Assembly (NCBI GenBank): GCA_964036155.1
Contig: OZ038422.1
Coordinates: 87,009,201-87,073,200, forward strand
Direction: 5' to 3'
Origin: Diploscapter coronatus
Lineage: Eukaryota > Nematoda > Chromadorea > Rhabditida > Rhabditidae
Length of the DNA: 64,000 nt
A model generated the notes under the pieces. That model worked only from the letters and a program-made list of their open reading frames with translations, had not been told where the DNA came from and made no database searches. A program made the translations under genes and the position numbers. This document shows, in pieces, positions 1 to 17,821 of this stretch (positions are counted from its first letter, which is position 1; each line of letters begins with the position of its first letter).

Positions 1-1768
1 TTCACAAAAGTTGCTCAGTTTGATGAGCTCTATCGATTGTTATACATATTGTGGGGTTTAACCCTCAAAATTGAAATTTCGATATCTGGGTTCTCAACTT
101 TGGTGCAATGGTGAAGTGCAGGGTCATACCTAACCTATCGATTTTATGACTGATATTAGTGTAATTTTACCTGGAGAATCCAAATATGAAATAAAATTTT
201 GCTGGCAAATAACATATCTTCAAGTTATGGGAGATTTTGTGCAAAATATGCATGTTTTTGAAACTGCACTTTTGGCACTTTTTGACTTTGGGACCCCCTC
301 CAGCACCCAGCAAGTGGTTGATCTCCTAAAGTCTATATATTTTTAGAAAATACATCCCATGGCCATATTTATCCTTTTTAAATTTTTCGAAAATCTTTTA
401 TAGCAAAAAAGTTTTATTTATACCCCCTGAGGGGTGCCAAATCGTGAAAATGCTCAACTTTGACCCCCACCTAGCTCCGCCCACTTTTGGGGGCGGGACC
501 TAACTTTCCGATTTTTGTGATTAGGGTCCATGGGTGTATCCACCATATAAATTTGGTTCAGATCCGAGACACTTTTGCAGTTGTCCGGACCCTAGTTCCA
601 GTTATTCGTGGAATGGCTCTTAATATGTTTCAGAAAAAAATAAATACAAAATAAACACCTGAAAATGTATATCTCTCAAAATCTAGAGATCAACGCGAAT
701 AACTAAAAAGAACCCCTATATCCGTAGACAGCCGGACTAAAAATGGCCCCTTGGGCTTTAGATTTAGCTGAATTGAACTCAACGAATGACGAAATCTATG
801 CCCTAAAATGGAATGAAAATCCAGAAAGAAAGAAAATCGAGAAGAGAAAAAACACAATACAACCCACCAAGTTAAACCCTTTATTCCTCTGAAAAAGCCC
901 AATTATATAGAATTTCAAGTCACTTTTGCCTTTTCATCTCTCATACACTAAAGCTCTCTGCTAATGCACTAACATGGACACTTGAAATCGGCTGGAATAA
1001 TTTCACAGAATTTCACTTATGGCAAAACCGACTTTTCATCTTTCAAAAGCTGCAAATCCTTTCGCCCAATGCATTAGGGTAGCCAGTTTAAAACCGGCCA
1101 GAATAATTCACGGGAAATTCGGGTTGGAGTCGATAAAACGCAGGCCGAAAATCCTTGGGCAAATAATACAATTACCCCAGGGTTGAATGGGGAGGACTAT
1201 CCTAAGGAATTTTAGTCTAGAAAAAATAAAATATGTATTTTGAAACTAAGACATCATTTTCTTGAACAATTTTGATATATTTTTCTATTAGTTTTTGTTC
1301 ACTTTATTAGAAAAGTAATTCGAATTAAATCGAAAAAGACTAATTTCATGCCATGCTATACCATTTTGGTGATTCAGGAATACATTTATCATGGAACATC
1401 ATATATTAATTTGCTAAATTTTTAAGCGAAATCCTTATAGAATTCTTTATTTAAAAAGAGATAACTTAGGTATTGATCGGTCAAATGAAGTGACAGTCTG
1501 TGTGGATGTGTTAAAAAGCGCCGTTGCGAGAAATGTGCGTCACGACTATGCGCGCGCCAAGAGGAAAGCTAGAGTGCAGAGAAAGGGAATTCAGAGGGGA
1601 ATAATGAAAAGAGTGTACATGCAATTTCCTCTGCCTCTCTCACTTTTTCTCTCTATTTTTTCAACACGATCGTGTCACTTCGTTTGACCAGAGAACGATA
1701 ATATTATGATTTTTGGACCATCCCAGAATTTCATATATCCTAAGATTTTATATATCCCCATCTAGATC
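1..1768. other. Intergenic stretch downstream of trpp-3
   Basis: No supportable gene. The open frames here are short and AT-rich, and none carries a recognisable domain. The one structured item is the inverted-repeat element at 1479-1689, listed separately. The trpp-3 3' end must lie in the right-hand part of this stretch. Confidence 0.6.
1479..1689. repeat. Fold-back element, family D copy 1
   Basis: About 211 bp bounded by inverted ends GGTCAAATGAAGTGACA and GGTCAAACGAAGTGACA. A clearly related element lies in opposite orientation at 9998-10183, inside a prp-40 intron. Both share the inner stretch with GAGAGAGGCAGAGGAAATTG and a run reading like tttttctctctatttttt. No open frame of note, so it is best called a non-autonomous DNA element (MITE). 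Target duplication not identified. Confidence 0.75.
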
Positions 1769-3745
1769 TCAATAATCCTCTCCGGCTGGTAGGCTGTCTT
1801 TGAGAATCGAGTCCAACTTGATGCGAATCTCCGTGTTCGAGGCGTTCTCCACCGCAACCGCGTAGATCTGAATTACAAATTAATATTTGAAAAATTTTCA
1901 TCAGAAGCCTCATTTTTTAATTCCAATTTTAAAATCCTATAAACATTAATAGGCCTTAAAGTTTTGCGCATTCCCATATTAAACATGACAACAAGAAGAA
2001 TGGAGAAAGTATTTTTCTCATTTTTCTTCTCGTTGTGTCCGCCGCGCTTTTCTATGCTATTTCGCCCTTCTTCTCACTGTCGCATTTACATGGGAACGTC
2101 ATAAACTTGAAGGCCTGTTGATAGGTAAAAAGCTAGTTGTTTCAAGTTTTGTGAACACAAATAAGCATATTAAAAATCGACCTTGAAATGCAGGGCCTCT
2201 AGAGCTCCCCTAATCGCACCGGCGATGACCTGCGAAAAATATTTGAATTATCCAAAAAGAAAACAGGAAGAAACAAACGCCTACCTGCGAGTAATTGAGC
2301 GTGGCCTTAAGATGATCGGGGATTTCCACCAATTCTTAAACAAAAAATGATAAGTAACGTTTAAACCAAAAATGAAAATCCAGTTTAGGAAATCATGTGG
2401 TAAAAGCCGTATTCATATTCGATGATAATCCTCAGATTAATCGATAATATTCCAGCTGATATATAAGTGTGGGTCATTTTAATAGTTCGCTGTTACCTTA
2501 GGATTATTCGAAGTTTGTTTGTAATAAAGTTCTGTTAATAGGCATGTCTATATTCTAAGACAATGAAAAGTTTCTTTTTTTAATTAAAATAATGGTTGAA
2601 TATAAATTCTACCGGTCAGCGGGTTCGACTCGATGATCAGGGAAAACTCGCGATCTCCGGAGCTCCAATTCGAGACCGTGGCTGGTACGCCTCAAATACG
2701 AATAATAATAATAATAATATTGCTGACTGGGGAGCAAAGTCGATATATTCATGCAGCAACAATTAGACATCGAATTTGGAGGAGTGAAATAGAGTGAGTC
2801 GCGTAGAAGAGAAACTAGAGACGAATAGAAGGTAATTTATTGAATATCGACGTGCTCTCTCCCAATCAGTAATACCGCGATTTTAGATGACTTTATTTTT
2901 AAGCTAATTTCACATTTCAAATCAAGCATTGATAAGTCGTAGACAATCAGATTTGACGCCCGTATTAAGTAAATTTAGAGAGAAAAAATCACATCAAACT
3001 TTTGAAATATCAGAAAAATTAGAATTTGAAAATTACCCAAATAATTCGGAATGGCCAGTTTCGAGAGGACCTCGGCAATTTGTTTGCAGTCCTGAAATTT
3101 GTCTTTTCCTCTTGATTTAATTCCAACCTAATTGCTTTCAAGTCTGATCTATTTTTTCTCAGGTCAGCTTCTTCAAATTTTATTTTCGAATAGATTCTTA
3201 CTTGGCAGCGAGGCACATTTGCCGATTTTGCAAGGAAATCATCCGCCAACACCGTGCCCATGTCGAACCCGATCTGATTTTTTTTGTTGCTATTTTTCAA
3301 AATTCTCTAAATTTCAAGATTTCAGGAAAATCTTTTTTTTTCTATCCCTATCAGTGATATCTTTTCTAAATTGATAGGAATTTTACGACAAACAAACGAT
3401 TGTATTTTTAAAAATTTTAAATTAATTCTACCTTATCCAATTTAGCGGTAACCACTTGCGGGTCCTCGTAGTCTTTCAGCATCTGCGTCACGAAGGCCCC
3501 GTAGGTCAGCGTGAAAAGCTCGGCACTCATCTGGAAGTGGGCGTATTTTGAGGATTACGGTAATTTTCGATCTAATGATGAAGAATAGGACTAAAACGGA
3601 CTGCATATCTTGAAAATATAGTATCTTTTGACCCTATGATAAATAGGATATGAAAAACGCCAGGAATAATTTAATTTTTCAAACACTATTTTAACCCTAC
3701 CTTTTTAGCATCCACAAGGCTACCAGTTTTGGTGGTTTTCGACAT
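1769..3745 (-). CDS. trpp-3: TRAPP complex subunit 3 (TRAPPC3/Bet3)
   Basis: Eight exons: 1769-1867, 2182-2229, 2285-2334, 2613-2690, 3037-3091, 3202-3273, 3432-3530, 3701-3745. They join to 180 residues, the usual length of TRAPPC3. The family is a core subunit of the TRAPP tethering and Rab1-exchange complexes in ER-to-Golgi and Golgi traffic. Diagnostic stretches are SAELFTLTYGAFVTQMLKDY near the N-terminus, FDMGTVLADDFLAKS, AGAIRGALEALHF and the C-terminal TEIRIKLDSILKDSLPAGED. Cys71, in VPRCQ, lines up with the acylated cysteine of human TRAPPC3 (Cys68). Two possible trans-splice acceptors lie just upstream of the ATG (AG at 3761 and at 3751-3752). The gene lies 530 bp downstream of prp-40 on the same strand. 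C. elegans trpp-3 and prp-40 are also close neighbours, on cosmid ZK1098. One weak donor (GTCGAT after 2182) is the least certain junction. Confidence 0.95.
1955..2125. repeat. Fold-back element, family K copy 1
   Basis: Lies in the last trpp-3 intron. The ends AGGCCTTAAAGTTT and the complement of AAACTTGAAGGCCT are inverted, and an inner ATTAAACATGACAAC block pairs imperfectly. A related element lies at 32272-32385 in an egl-45 intron. No coding capacity. Confidence 0.6.
2699..2720. repeat. AAT trinucleotide microsatellite
   Basis: About seven AAT units directly left of the family E element, in a trpp-3 intron. Confidence 0.8.
2723..2869. repeat. Fold-back element, family E copy 1
   Basis: Ends CTGACTGGGGAGC and the complement of GCTCTCTCCCAATCAG are inverted. 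The inner block AAAGTCGATATATTCA recurs in a second copy at 43078-43212 in a KCMF1 intron, which shares most of its length, including GAGGAGNGAAATA and ATATCGACGT. Intronic in trpp-3, non-coding. Confidence 0.7.
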
Positions 3746-3750
3746 TTCTC

Positions 3751-3882
3751 CTGAATGTTCCTGGAAAATTCAAAAATTAGATAAGGCACCTCAAAAAATC
3801 GTCAGAAAGTATGTGTTATTGTCAATAACAAATCGTGAAACATCGTTAAAATCGATCAAATTTTCAAGAATAACCATTTATT
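3751..3882 (-). promoter_or_regulatory. prp-40/trpp-3 junction: poly(A) signal then trans-splice acceptor
   Basis: On the minus strand an AATAAA (3877-3882) lies about 400 nt after the prp-40 stop. About 100 nt further on come acceptors TTTTCCAG (AG at 3761) and ATTCAG (AG at 3751-3752), then the trpp-3 ATG at 3745. A poly(A) signal followed by an acceptor about 100 nt later is the known geometry of C. elegans operon junctions that receive SL2. The operon itself is inferred. Confidence 0.5.
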
Positions 3883-4275
3883 TCGTCGTTTCAGAACACC
3901 TAATCAACGATAAAATTGAGAAAGGAATATTATAGGTATTCTAAAGCATAAAATAAAAAATAAAAATACCTTCCAATGAAGTACAGGTAAGTTATGAAAA
4001 AAATGACAAAACAAGTTTTAGAAAAAAATTAAAATGTATTAGAGTTAAATGAAGTTATTATTATCAAATAGAGAATAAAACAAAATGGAAAAAAATAATT
4101 ATTTTCAAAGAAGGGGATCACGTTTGGACCTTTAAAAGCCATGACATTTACTATAATATCTACCAACAAATATTTTGAAAGAGAAAATTCGAATAAAATT
4201 ATAGCGAAAGAAAAAAATCATCACCTTTCATAAATGACGTCATCGCGAAACGACATCAGATCTCCAGAAATCCTC

Positions 4276-11350
<7,075 letters not shown>

Positions 11351-12052
11351 GACCTGAACATTTTTAGTTTGAAGAAACGCAACTTGGAGTTGCCGCGACG
11401 ACGCGACATGAAAATGACGCACAACTTGTCTCTGGAAATGTCGCGACGTGTTTGAATGGAATATTTACGTTGAAATCATTCCGAATCAAATACGCCTTAC
11501 TTACAACACGTCGCGACTCTTCCAAAAGCAAGCTGCATTGTCGTGACGTCGCAACAACTCCAGATAGCGGAAAAAAAATTTTTTTATCGGAATTAAAAAA
11601 GAGAAAACATTTGGAAACCAGAACAAAATTCAAATAAAAATCTTAGAAAGTTTTTGGAAGAGGGTTTTCAAAACATCGATAGTTTTATGAAAATCGATTA
11701 AAAAATCAATTTTCTAAAGGATTACTGTGAGTTCGATAGTTTAGGGTTTTTTAGGAAAAGACAAAAAGGGATAACCGAGATAGGCAAAAATTCGATACGT
11801 CAAACGTTAGACGAAGGGGGGCGTGACCTAAATGCAAAAGTGCGACAGGGCTACGATTTAACGAAAGAGGGCACGAAGTTTCAAAGTTCAGGCATTAAAA
11901 TCTGACTGAAAACCACTTTTTCTGAAACATATAATTTTAAGATGAGCATATGTTTATTGCACCCATAGAGAATTGTCAAATAACAACCATAAAAACGATT
12001 TTCAACAAAGTGAAACGAGATACTTAAAAAAAAAAACATTTGAAAAGACGAA
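11351..12052. other. Spacer between prp-40 and the unrecognised gene, with a fold-back at 11380-11560
   Basis: No gene seen. A palindrome of about 180 bp has arms GGAGTTGCCGCGACGACG and the complement of GACGTCGCAACAACTCC, with an inner pair TGTCGCGACGTGTT and AACACGTCGCGA. On the minus strand an AATAAA near 11948, about 100 nt after the upstream gene's stop, is a likely poly(A) signal. Confidence 0.6.
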
Positions 12053-14215
12053 TTATTCGACTTCTTCCTTGATTTCGGTTTTGATTTCCGCCTTGACTTC
12101 TGGCTCGATTTCTTGCTCGTTTTCTTCTTGCTTGATCCGTTTCCTGTAATTGCATTTGTGGTCCTTTAAACTTAATTCAAGCTCTTAAATCAGACTTAAG
12201 CATTACTTAGGGCGCGTTCATACTTTTGACATTGACATGATGTCAAAAAGTATGAACGCGCCCTTAAACCTGACCTTATATTTTTCTATGAATAATCTAC
12301 CTGACGTCCTCGAAGATATCATAGCCGTTGTTCTGGATCTCTTCCCTCTCTTGTTCATCTTCATCCTCATCGTCCTCTTCAGCGTGGTCACTCTCTTCAG
12401 ATGTCGATTTTCGTCTTTTCGATCTGAATTTTCGCCTTTCCGAATTTTTTTAGCTTTCTATTTTCTTACCGATTATTCCTCTTCCGATTTTTTCCCAGCT
12501 TTCGTTTCCTGGGGCGCTGCTCGACACAGACTCTGGAATTAACAAGATCAAAATATTCAAGTTTTCAACTTCATTTCTCCTAAATTACTCTACAAATTAT
12601 TTTTAAAAATCGATATAATAATTAAAAACAACGTCATTTTTCCAAATTACGGTGTAAAACCAACTCTAACCTATGCACCGAGTCCCTGGACACGCCGGCG
12701 ATCATCGATACGCACTCGGAAATATTAGAAAATGGCGAGTGGACGGCGACAGGGCCGAGCGCCTTTTTGATTTTACTCACCGACTCGTATACTGCCTGCA
12801 AATTAGCGTAAATAAGGATTGCTGTAATTTTCTGAAAGTAAATTATTTTAAAGAAAGACTTGTAGTTCTCTGCTTATTTTTAATGGAGTATATATGAAAT
12901 CCTTTCTTAGAAAAACTAAGAAATTTAAAGTGAAGGTTGCTGTAGCTTTTTTCTATTTAAAATGGGATGGATGAAATCCTATACTCAAAACTCAATTTAT
13001 ATAGAATGGATTACTGTAAATTTGTTCCCAAAGGATATATGGAATGTCAAATTTTTAATCGCAAAAGAATATTCAAAATACCCCACCTTCAAAATATCCT
13101 CCCCTCGGTTCACTAGAGATTTCTGATTCTCGTCTCTACATCTGAGCTTCTTCAAATCCACCAACGACAGCCTTCTGCCTAACTCGGTGAATTTGGAATC
13201 GTCCTGAAATACAAATAAAAAAGAATAAAAATTTAAAAAAAAAACCTGAGTTTGTGTCGATTTTGACCTTCCTGGAATGGTATGAATCGAATTGCGAATC
13301 ATGAAGGAGGGGTATTTTGGAGCGGCCGAAAACAGGGTCGTTTTCGTTCCTGGAGTCAAAGTCGCAGTAGCTAAAATGTTCTTCTTTATCAAGTTTTTTC
13401 CAATTAAAAATTATCGAAGAATTTAAAAATATTTTAAAGAAGTACCCTACCTGGCCTGAAAGGAATGACCTTCGAAGTCGATGGCGTCTGGGACATGAAT
13501 CGGGATTTGAGCACTGAAGAAGTGGCCGGAACGAATTTCGACGTGGACGGGGCCGAGCCCGTAGTGGTAAACTTGGAATTGTACGGGGTCGAAGCCGTAG
13601 TGACAAATTTCGAGGACAACGGCATTTGAGTCGGGTTTGCCGCTTTTTTGGCCGACGGTACAGGAGCGATGCCTAGGTATATAGTGTTTTGAAATTTTGG
13701 CTTTTTGTAAAATTTATTTTGCATTCCGCACCCATTTTTGAGGACAGATTAGGAGAAGAGAAAAAAATGGGTGTGGGTGTGGAATACAATAGACCGTTTA
13801 AAGTAGTAAAATTTTCAATTTTACCTAGAGAGGCCAAATCCAGAGGCTTCGATTTGATGATGTTGATCGACGCGGTTGCGGAGGGCTTAGGCGTCGAAGC
13901 TGGAGATAAGACTGGAGTTGAGTTGGTCGAATTCGAGGAGGTTGCTGAAAATTCAAATTGAAAATAGCGGTGTTAGAAATGTTTAAAGATTCCGAATTTT
14001 CTATCCTTCAAAAGTGAAATGATGCCCTTCAAAAATTAAAAACATGCTAAAAATTTCTGATTTTTTTATTTTTCAGGGAAAATTAGAAATCTACCCCCTT
14101 CCAAAATCGACTTCAGGGTCATGGCCGGCCCGTTTGTCGATTCGTCCGGTTCCGCCTCCAGCTCGGGCATCAATTCCGGCATGTCAGAATCGGTACCGTA
14201 GTCCGGATCCGCCAT
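12053..14215 (-). CDS. Unrecognised nuclear-looking protein with basic and acidic tracts
   Basis: Nine exons close in phase: 12053-12143, 12301-12423, 12470-12532, 12671-12795, 13087-13203, 13246-13370, 13451-13672, 13825-13944 and 14095-14215; 368 residues. I do not recognise the family. The N-terminus is acidic (MADPDYGTDSDMPELMPELE) and is followed by a Ser/Thr/Pro-rich, probably disordered stretch with repeated SKF motifs (about residues 40-150). Then comes a likely helical segment of about 80 residues (LGRRLSLVDLKKLRCRDENQ, VYESVSKIKKAL). After it come a Lys/Arg cluster (RPRKRKLGKNRKR) that could be a nuclear localisation signal and an acidic run of Asp/Glu. The last 30 residues hold four psi-K-x-E motifs (IKQE, VKAE, IKTE, IKEE), the SUMO acceptor consensus. 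A TTTTTCAG acceptor lies four bases before the ATG. Function is open; a chromatin or transcription role would be inference only. Confidence 0.75.
12207..12268. repeat. Perfect hairpin, family F copy 1
   Basis: Arms of about 22 bp (GGGCGCGTTCATACTTTTGA and its complement, the latter with one extra A in the run) flank a loop of about ten bases. The same arm ends (AAAAAGTATGAACGCGC) recur in a longer, more decayed copy at 30567-30665. Lies in an intron of the unrecognised gene. Confidence 0.8.
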
Positions 14216-15041
14216 TTTCTGAAAAAGGCGCCTTTTATATAAAGCTTAAAAATAACGCCTTTTATAGAAACTTTAAAAGGCGTCATGAAAAAGGTATAGA
14301 ATTTTGAAAACTCTCCCCCTTAAAACCGAAAGAATCTTGAAAAGGGGTAAACTTTCTAAAAAAAAAACTACGGTATACCTCAAAAAATCATAAATACTCT
14401 AGAAATCTGGAACATAGGCGAAAAAATCGTGAAATGGTAGATTTTGGCGAAATAACGGAAAGTGGTTGATTGTGAATAGTGGTTAAAGGGGGCAGAGACG
14501 CAGAGGACGACATAGATAATGCAGACCCGAAGTGGGTGACCGATCGATATCGCTCTATCACATGCCATACTAAAGGATAGGGCGCCAAAACCGTCTGGCA
14601 TTTCAAATATAGACCCTAACCAATGAAATAAGATAGAGAGAAAGGAACTAGGCATATAATTTTAAAAATAAAAAAAAAAAAAACTTTTTTTTTTTTAAGT
14701 TTATTCTACCCATAGTTTGCAAAAGAATAATACAATGTAAAAGCAAAGCTAAATAAATTAGCGGCTAAATAGTGAAGTTTGATCTAGATAGAGAATAATA
14801 AATAAAGTTTTACACACATGAAGATCTTCATGAAAACTAAGCGAATATTGCAGTAAAAATGGACTGTTTCTCATAAATCATGGAAAATATTAGGATTCCT
14901 TGGAAAAAACAACAACAAGAAATTATAAAATCAAAGGTTTTCTTAAAGAAAATAAAAACATTACACAAATTTTCAGAAAAAAAAAAGATTAAAGAATGCA
15001 GAAAACGTTTAAGTTAAATAAAAATAGGAGATTCAAATAGT
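14216..15041. other. Spacer 3' of the small heat shock gene
   Basis: No gene seen. It holds a short palindrome around AAGGCGCCTTTTATA (14222-14287), an A-run next to a T-run (14668-14698) able to fold back, and a minus-strand AATAAA at 14698-14703. The last is a likely poly(A) signal about 340 nt after the heat shock gene's stop. Confidence 0.55.
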
Positions 15042-16281
15042 TCACTGTTTGACGGCCTTGTGTTCTCCGCTTCGATGTTCGATCGGAATGGCTCTTCCGG
15101 CATTCGCGTTTCCCCTCTTCGGAGCTTCAATGCTCAGATGACCGTGGTCGGAGAGATGGCTTCTGACGGCCTCGATGTCGACGTCGTCAGGCAGGAGAAA
15201 CTGACGAGTGAAGGATCTGAAAAATTGGCAAAAATTCGAATAAAATACCGTATAACCCTTCAAATTTTCTATATCTAGGCGTTAATTATCTCGAAGGTCT
15301 AAATGAAGAAAACGCCTAGTGACCCCTTCATATTTTTCTAGATTATTATTAGATTTTTAGGAAAAGCTACACACTAATCCATTGATTTTGTCATGAAGTT
15401 CATAGTGAGAAAGCTGGTGTTGGTTTTCACTATTTTTGCACACTTTCATCAAAACTTTAGAAAAAAAATCAAATTTGGTAATTTCTGAAGGGTCGGAAAC
15501 GATTTGTATCACAAAGGGGATGATTTGTATCAAATTCACGAGGGAATTCCCTACAATTTCGGTACAAATCGCCTCCAACTCATTTCTAAACTGTTATTTA
15601 ACACAAGAAACGTCTACGATAAGCCAAAAAAGCATAAAATTCGTACCTCTTAGAATAGCCATGCTCGCTTCTATCCTCCTGCTCTCCCTGAATAGTGAGC
15701 ATTCGGTTGTCCAAGTTGACCTTCAGTTGCTCGGGTCTGAAGTGGCTGACGTCCATATGCACGGCGAAGTTCTTGTCGTCGTTAGTGATCTGAAAATTTC
15801 GTTTCTTATTCAAATCGATTTATTATTTTCTAAAATATTAAAATGTCAAGATGTCGGACTTAAGAAATAGACGTTTAGAGATCGCAAATTTAGGCTTATT
15901 TAAGAGTTCAAATAAAATAAGTTTATGGGTCAGAAATCTAATTTTTAAGGTCGGATTTATCCATTTTTAGACTTGAGTCATTTGTGTCGTTACCTGTCCG
16001 ACGTCTGTAGCGGCATTCAAATTTGTCAAATCAGCCATTCTCCAATAGGGGGCCATCTGATGAGACATCGTACGGTCAAAGCGGTTCATTTCTCTGAAAA
16101 TTCGAAAATTTGATCTCTCTTCAACAAATTTTTAATCTTATTGTTTTTTTTTGTATTTTTTTATTCCTATAAAAAATTATATATAATCGTCTTTAAAAAT
16201 TCCAAAACAAATCCGATCAACTTACCTCATAAGGTCCTCGAATGGAGACATGAAACCGCCGCGGAATGGAATGAGAGACAT
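15042..16281 (-). CDS. Small heat shock protein, HSP-16 type (alpha-crystallin domain)
   Basis: Four exons: 15042-15216, 15647-15789, 15994-16093 and 16226-16281; 157 residues, slightly longer than C. elegans HSP-16 proteins (about 143-145). Small heat shock proteins are ATP-independent holdase chaperones that form oligomers. The alpha-crystallin domain spans about residues 52-140: ITNDDKNFAVHMDVSHFRPE, LKVNLDNRMLTIQGEQE, HGYSKRSFTRQFLLPDDVD and HLSIEAPKR. The C-terminal IPI in RAIPIEH is the I-x-I oligomerisation motif. The N-terminal arm (SLIPFRGGFMSPFEDLMREM) resembles HSP-16 starts. Upstream on the same strand are a TATAAAA box and two near-consensus heat shock elements, listed separately. 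I cannot say which named paralogue it matches. Confidence 0.92.
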
Positions 16282-16377
16282 CGTTTTTTGCCGAATTTAA
16301 GATTTAGGCTAGCTTGAATATATGCTAATTTCTAGCTTCGAATAGTCAAAGGTTAAACTATTCTCTCACTAGTCTCG

Positions 16378-16384
16378 TTTTATA
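16378..16384 (-). promoter_or_regulatory. TATA box of the HSP-16-type gene
   Basis: TATAAAA on the minus strand, about 97-103 bases upstream of the ATG and just downstream of the first heat shock element. This is the expected order for an inducible heat shock promoter. Confidence 0.6.
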
Positions 16385-16400
16385 TGCTTTCAGGCTAATT

Positions 16401-16413
16401 TTCGAGAAAGCTC
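16401..16413 (-). promoter_or_regulatory. Heat shock element 1 (one mismatch)
   Basis: The plus strand reads TTCGAGAAAGCTC. It matches TTCnnGAAnnTTC in two units and misses one base in the third (CTC). It lies about 17 bases upstream of the TATA box. Confidence 0.55.
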
Positions 16414-16507
16414 TTGATAAAACTAGAAAAGAGCCGTCTTTATTTACTAGCTCTTACCTTCCTCTCTCTCTCTCACACTCCTCTTGCAAAACAAATGGGC
16501 GTGGCGT

Positions 16508-16520
16508 TTCTAGCAATTTC
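16508..16520 (-). promoter_or_regulatory. Heat shock element 2 (one mismatch)
   Basis: The plus strand reads TTCTAGCAATTTC: TTC, two bases, GCA instead of GAA, two bases, TTC. It lies about 95 bases upstream of element 1. Confidence 0.45.
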
Positions 16521-17397
16521 TAGTCTCCTTTTATGCGTGCTTTAGTGCAAATTCCCTGCAAAAAGAGGCGAGGAGATATTTACGTGCAGTCGTTATATGT
16601 TTTGAACTCCCAGCTCGCAAAATTTTATCCAAAACATGATTCCTAATCTAAATCCAAATAAAATTAAGAAAAGTTGAAAGTCGATTAAAAATATCAAGTA
16701 TTTCAATGTATGTAATGTGTCAAAAGAAAGGATGAAAGTTTTTCTTTGCAGAAAATTTGGGCAAGTCCATATGAATGGGTATCTCAAAATGTTTAGGTAA
16801 GCACCAGAAAAATTCCTTTCCTATGATAGAGAGCGCAAGTGATTTTCGAATTTTCGATGTTGGTTGGGATTTGAAACTTGCAAAAATATTGCAAGACCCT
16901 TCAAATACTCTTATTAAAAAGAACTTTTCAATTTGGATCAATTAAAACCCCTTAATTAATTCGATAATTGCCCTTCACAAAATTTCCCTGATAATTCGTC
17001 AATAGAAATTATGGAATTTTGGTTGGACTCGAAACCCCAAAAATAGATGTTTTCGTTGATTTTGTAAGGCTGACTAGACGGAGACTTGTCGAGTCTGAAA
17101 TTCTACAAAACCCCTATTCTCAAATCCTATCAAAATTTCAAGCTTTCGTAGACCAATCCAAAAATTCGTTTACGCAAAAAAAAAATAATTTTTATGCATA
17201 TTCAAATTTGAGCATTTGCGTTCTATACCTATGAAACAATTTTTCGAAATGTCAATAGTTTCTACTGATAAGCTCTTGATAATGCCATGCTTTAATTTCA
17301 GTTTCGATAGAGCATTTTAAGTGGTAGAAAATTTTCATTCCATAATTCTGAGTTTCCAAATTTCAAATAAAACCCGTAAAAATATCACCGAGAAAAG

Positions 17398-17499
17398 GCA
17401 ACTTGTAAATGACGAAATGACGGAATGTCTTGTTAGAGAGTAAGAGAAAGGAGAAATGGTATGGAAAAAGATCATTCCGCCATTTACAAACTGCTTCGA
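17398..17499. repeat. Fold-back element, family H copy 1
   Basis: The left arm GGCAACTTGTAAATGACGAA pairs with the right arm CGCCATTTACAAACTGC. Related elements with GGCAACTCGT-type ends lie at 25038-25127, 29943-30083, 41690-41798, 52448-52567 and 52873-53022. Confidence 0.6.
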
Positions 17500-17821
17500 G
17501 AAAACCCACTTTTTGATAAATAAGGCAATCGAATATGATTTGTAGCAGAAAAACGATGCTTGTAAAGAATTACCATATTCAGAAAAGATTTTAAAAAAGT
17601 TGAATTGAAACTTTGAGTAAAGAGCCAAAAAATCTGTACAAATACGAATGAACTAACCATAATATTCTCGACAGAAAAAAAAATAAATTTGAAATTTCGG
17701 GTAAAAATTCTAGCTGAATTGAACTAGCCATAAAGTTTCAAATGAGCAAGAATTCTGAAAAATGACTAACCATAAAATTGTGTGAAGATATCCTTGGATT
17801 TTTGAGGTTCGAAAATTCAGG

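Larger units (their letters stand above)
16282..17821. other. Spacer between the heat shock gene and the CAP-G2-like gene
   Basis: Holds the heat shock promoter (16370-16525), then AT-rich sequence with no supportable exon, and a family H fold-back at 17398-17499. Short open frames on both strands have no recognisable content. Confidence 0.55.

Noticed and set aside
11380..12052. Operon junction between the unrecognised gene and prp-40
   Set aside because: The likely poly(A) signal lies about 580 nt before the prp-40 acceptor, too far for the usual operon spacing, although the fold-back in between could have enlarged it.
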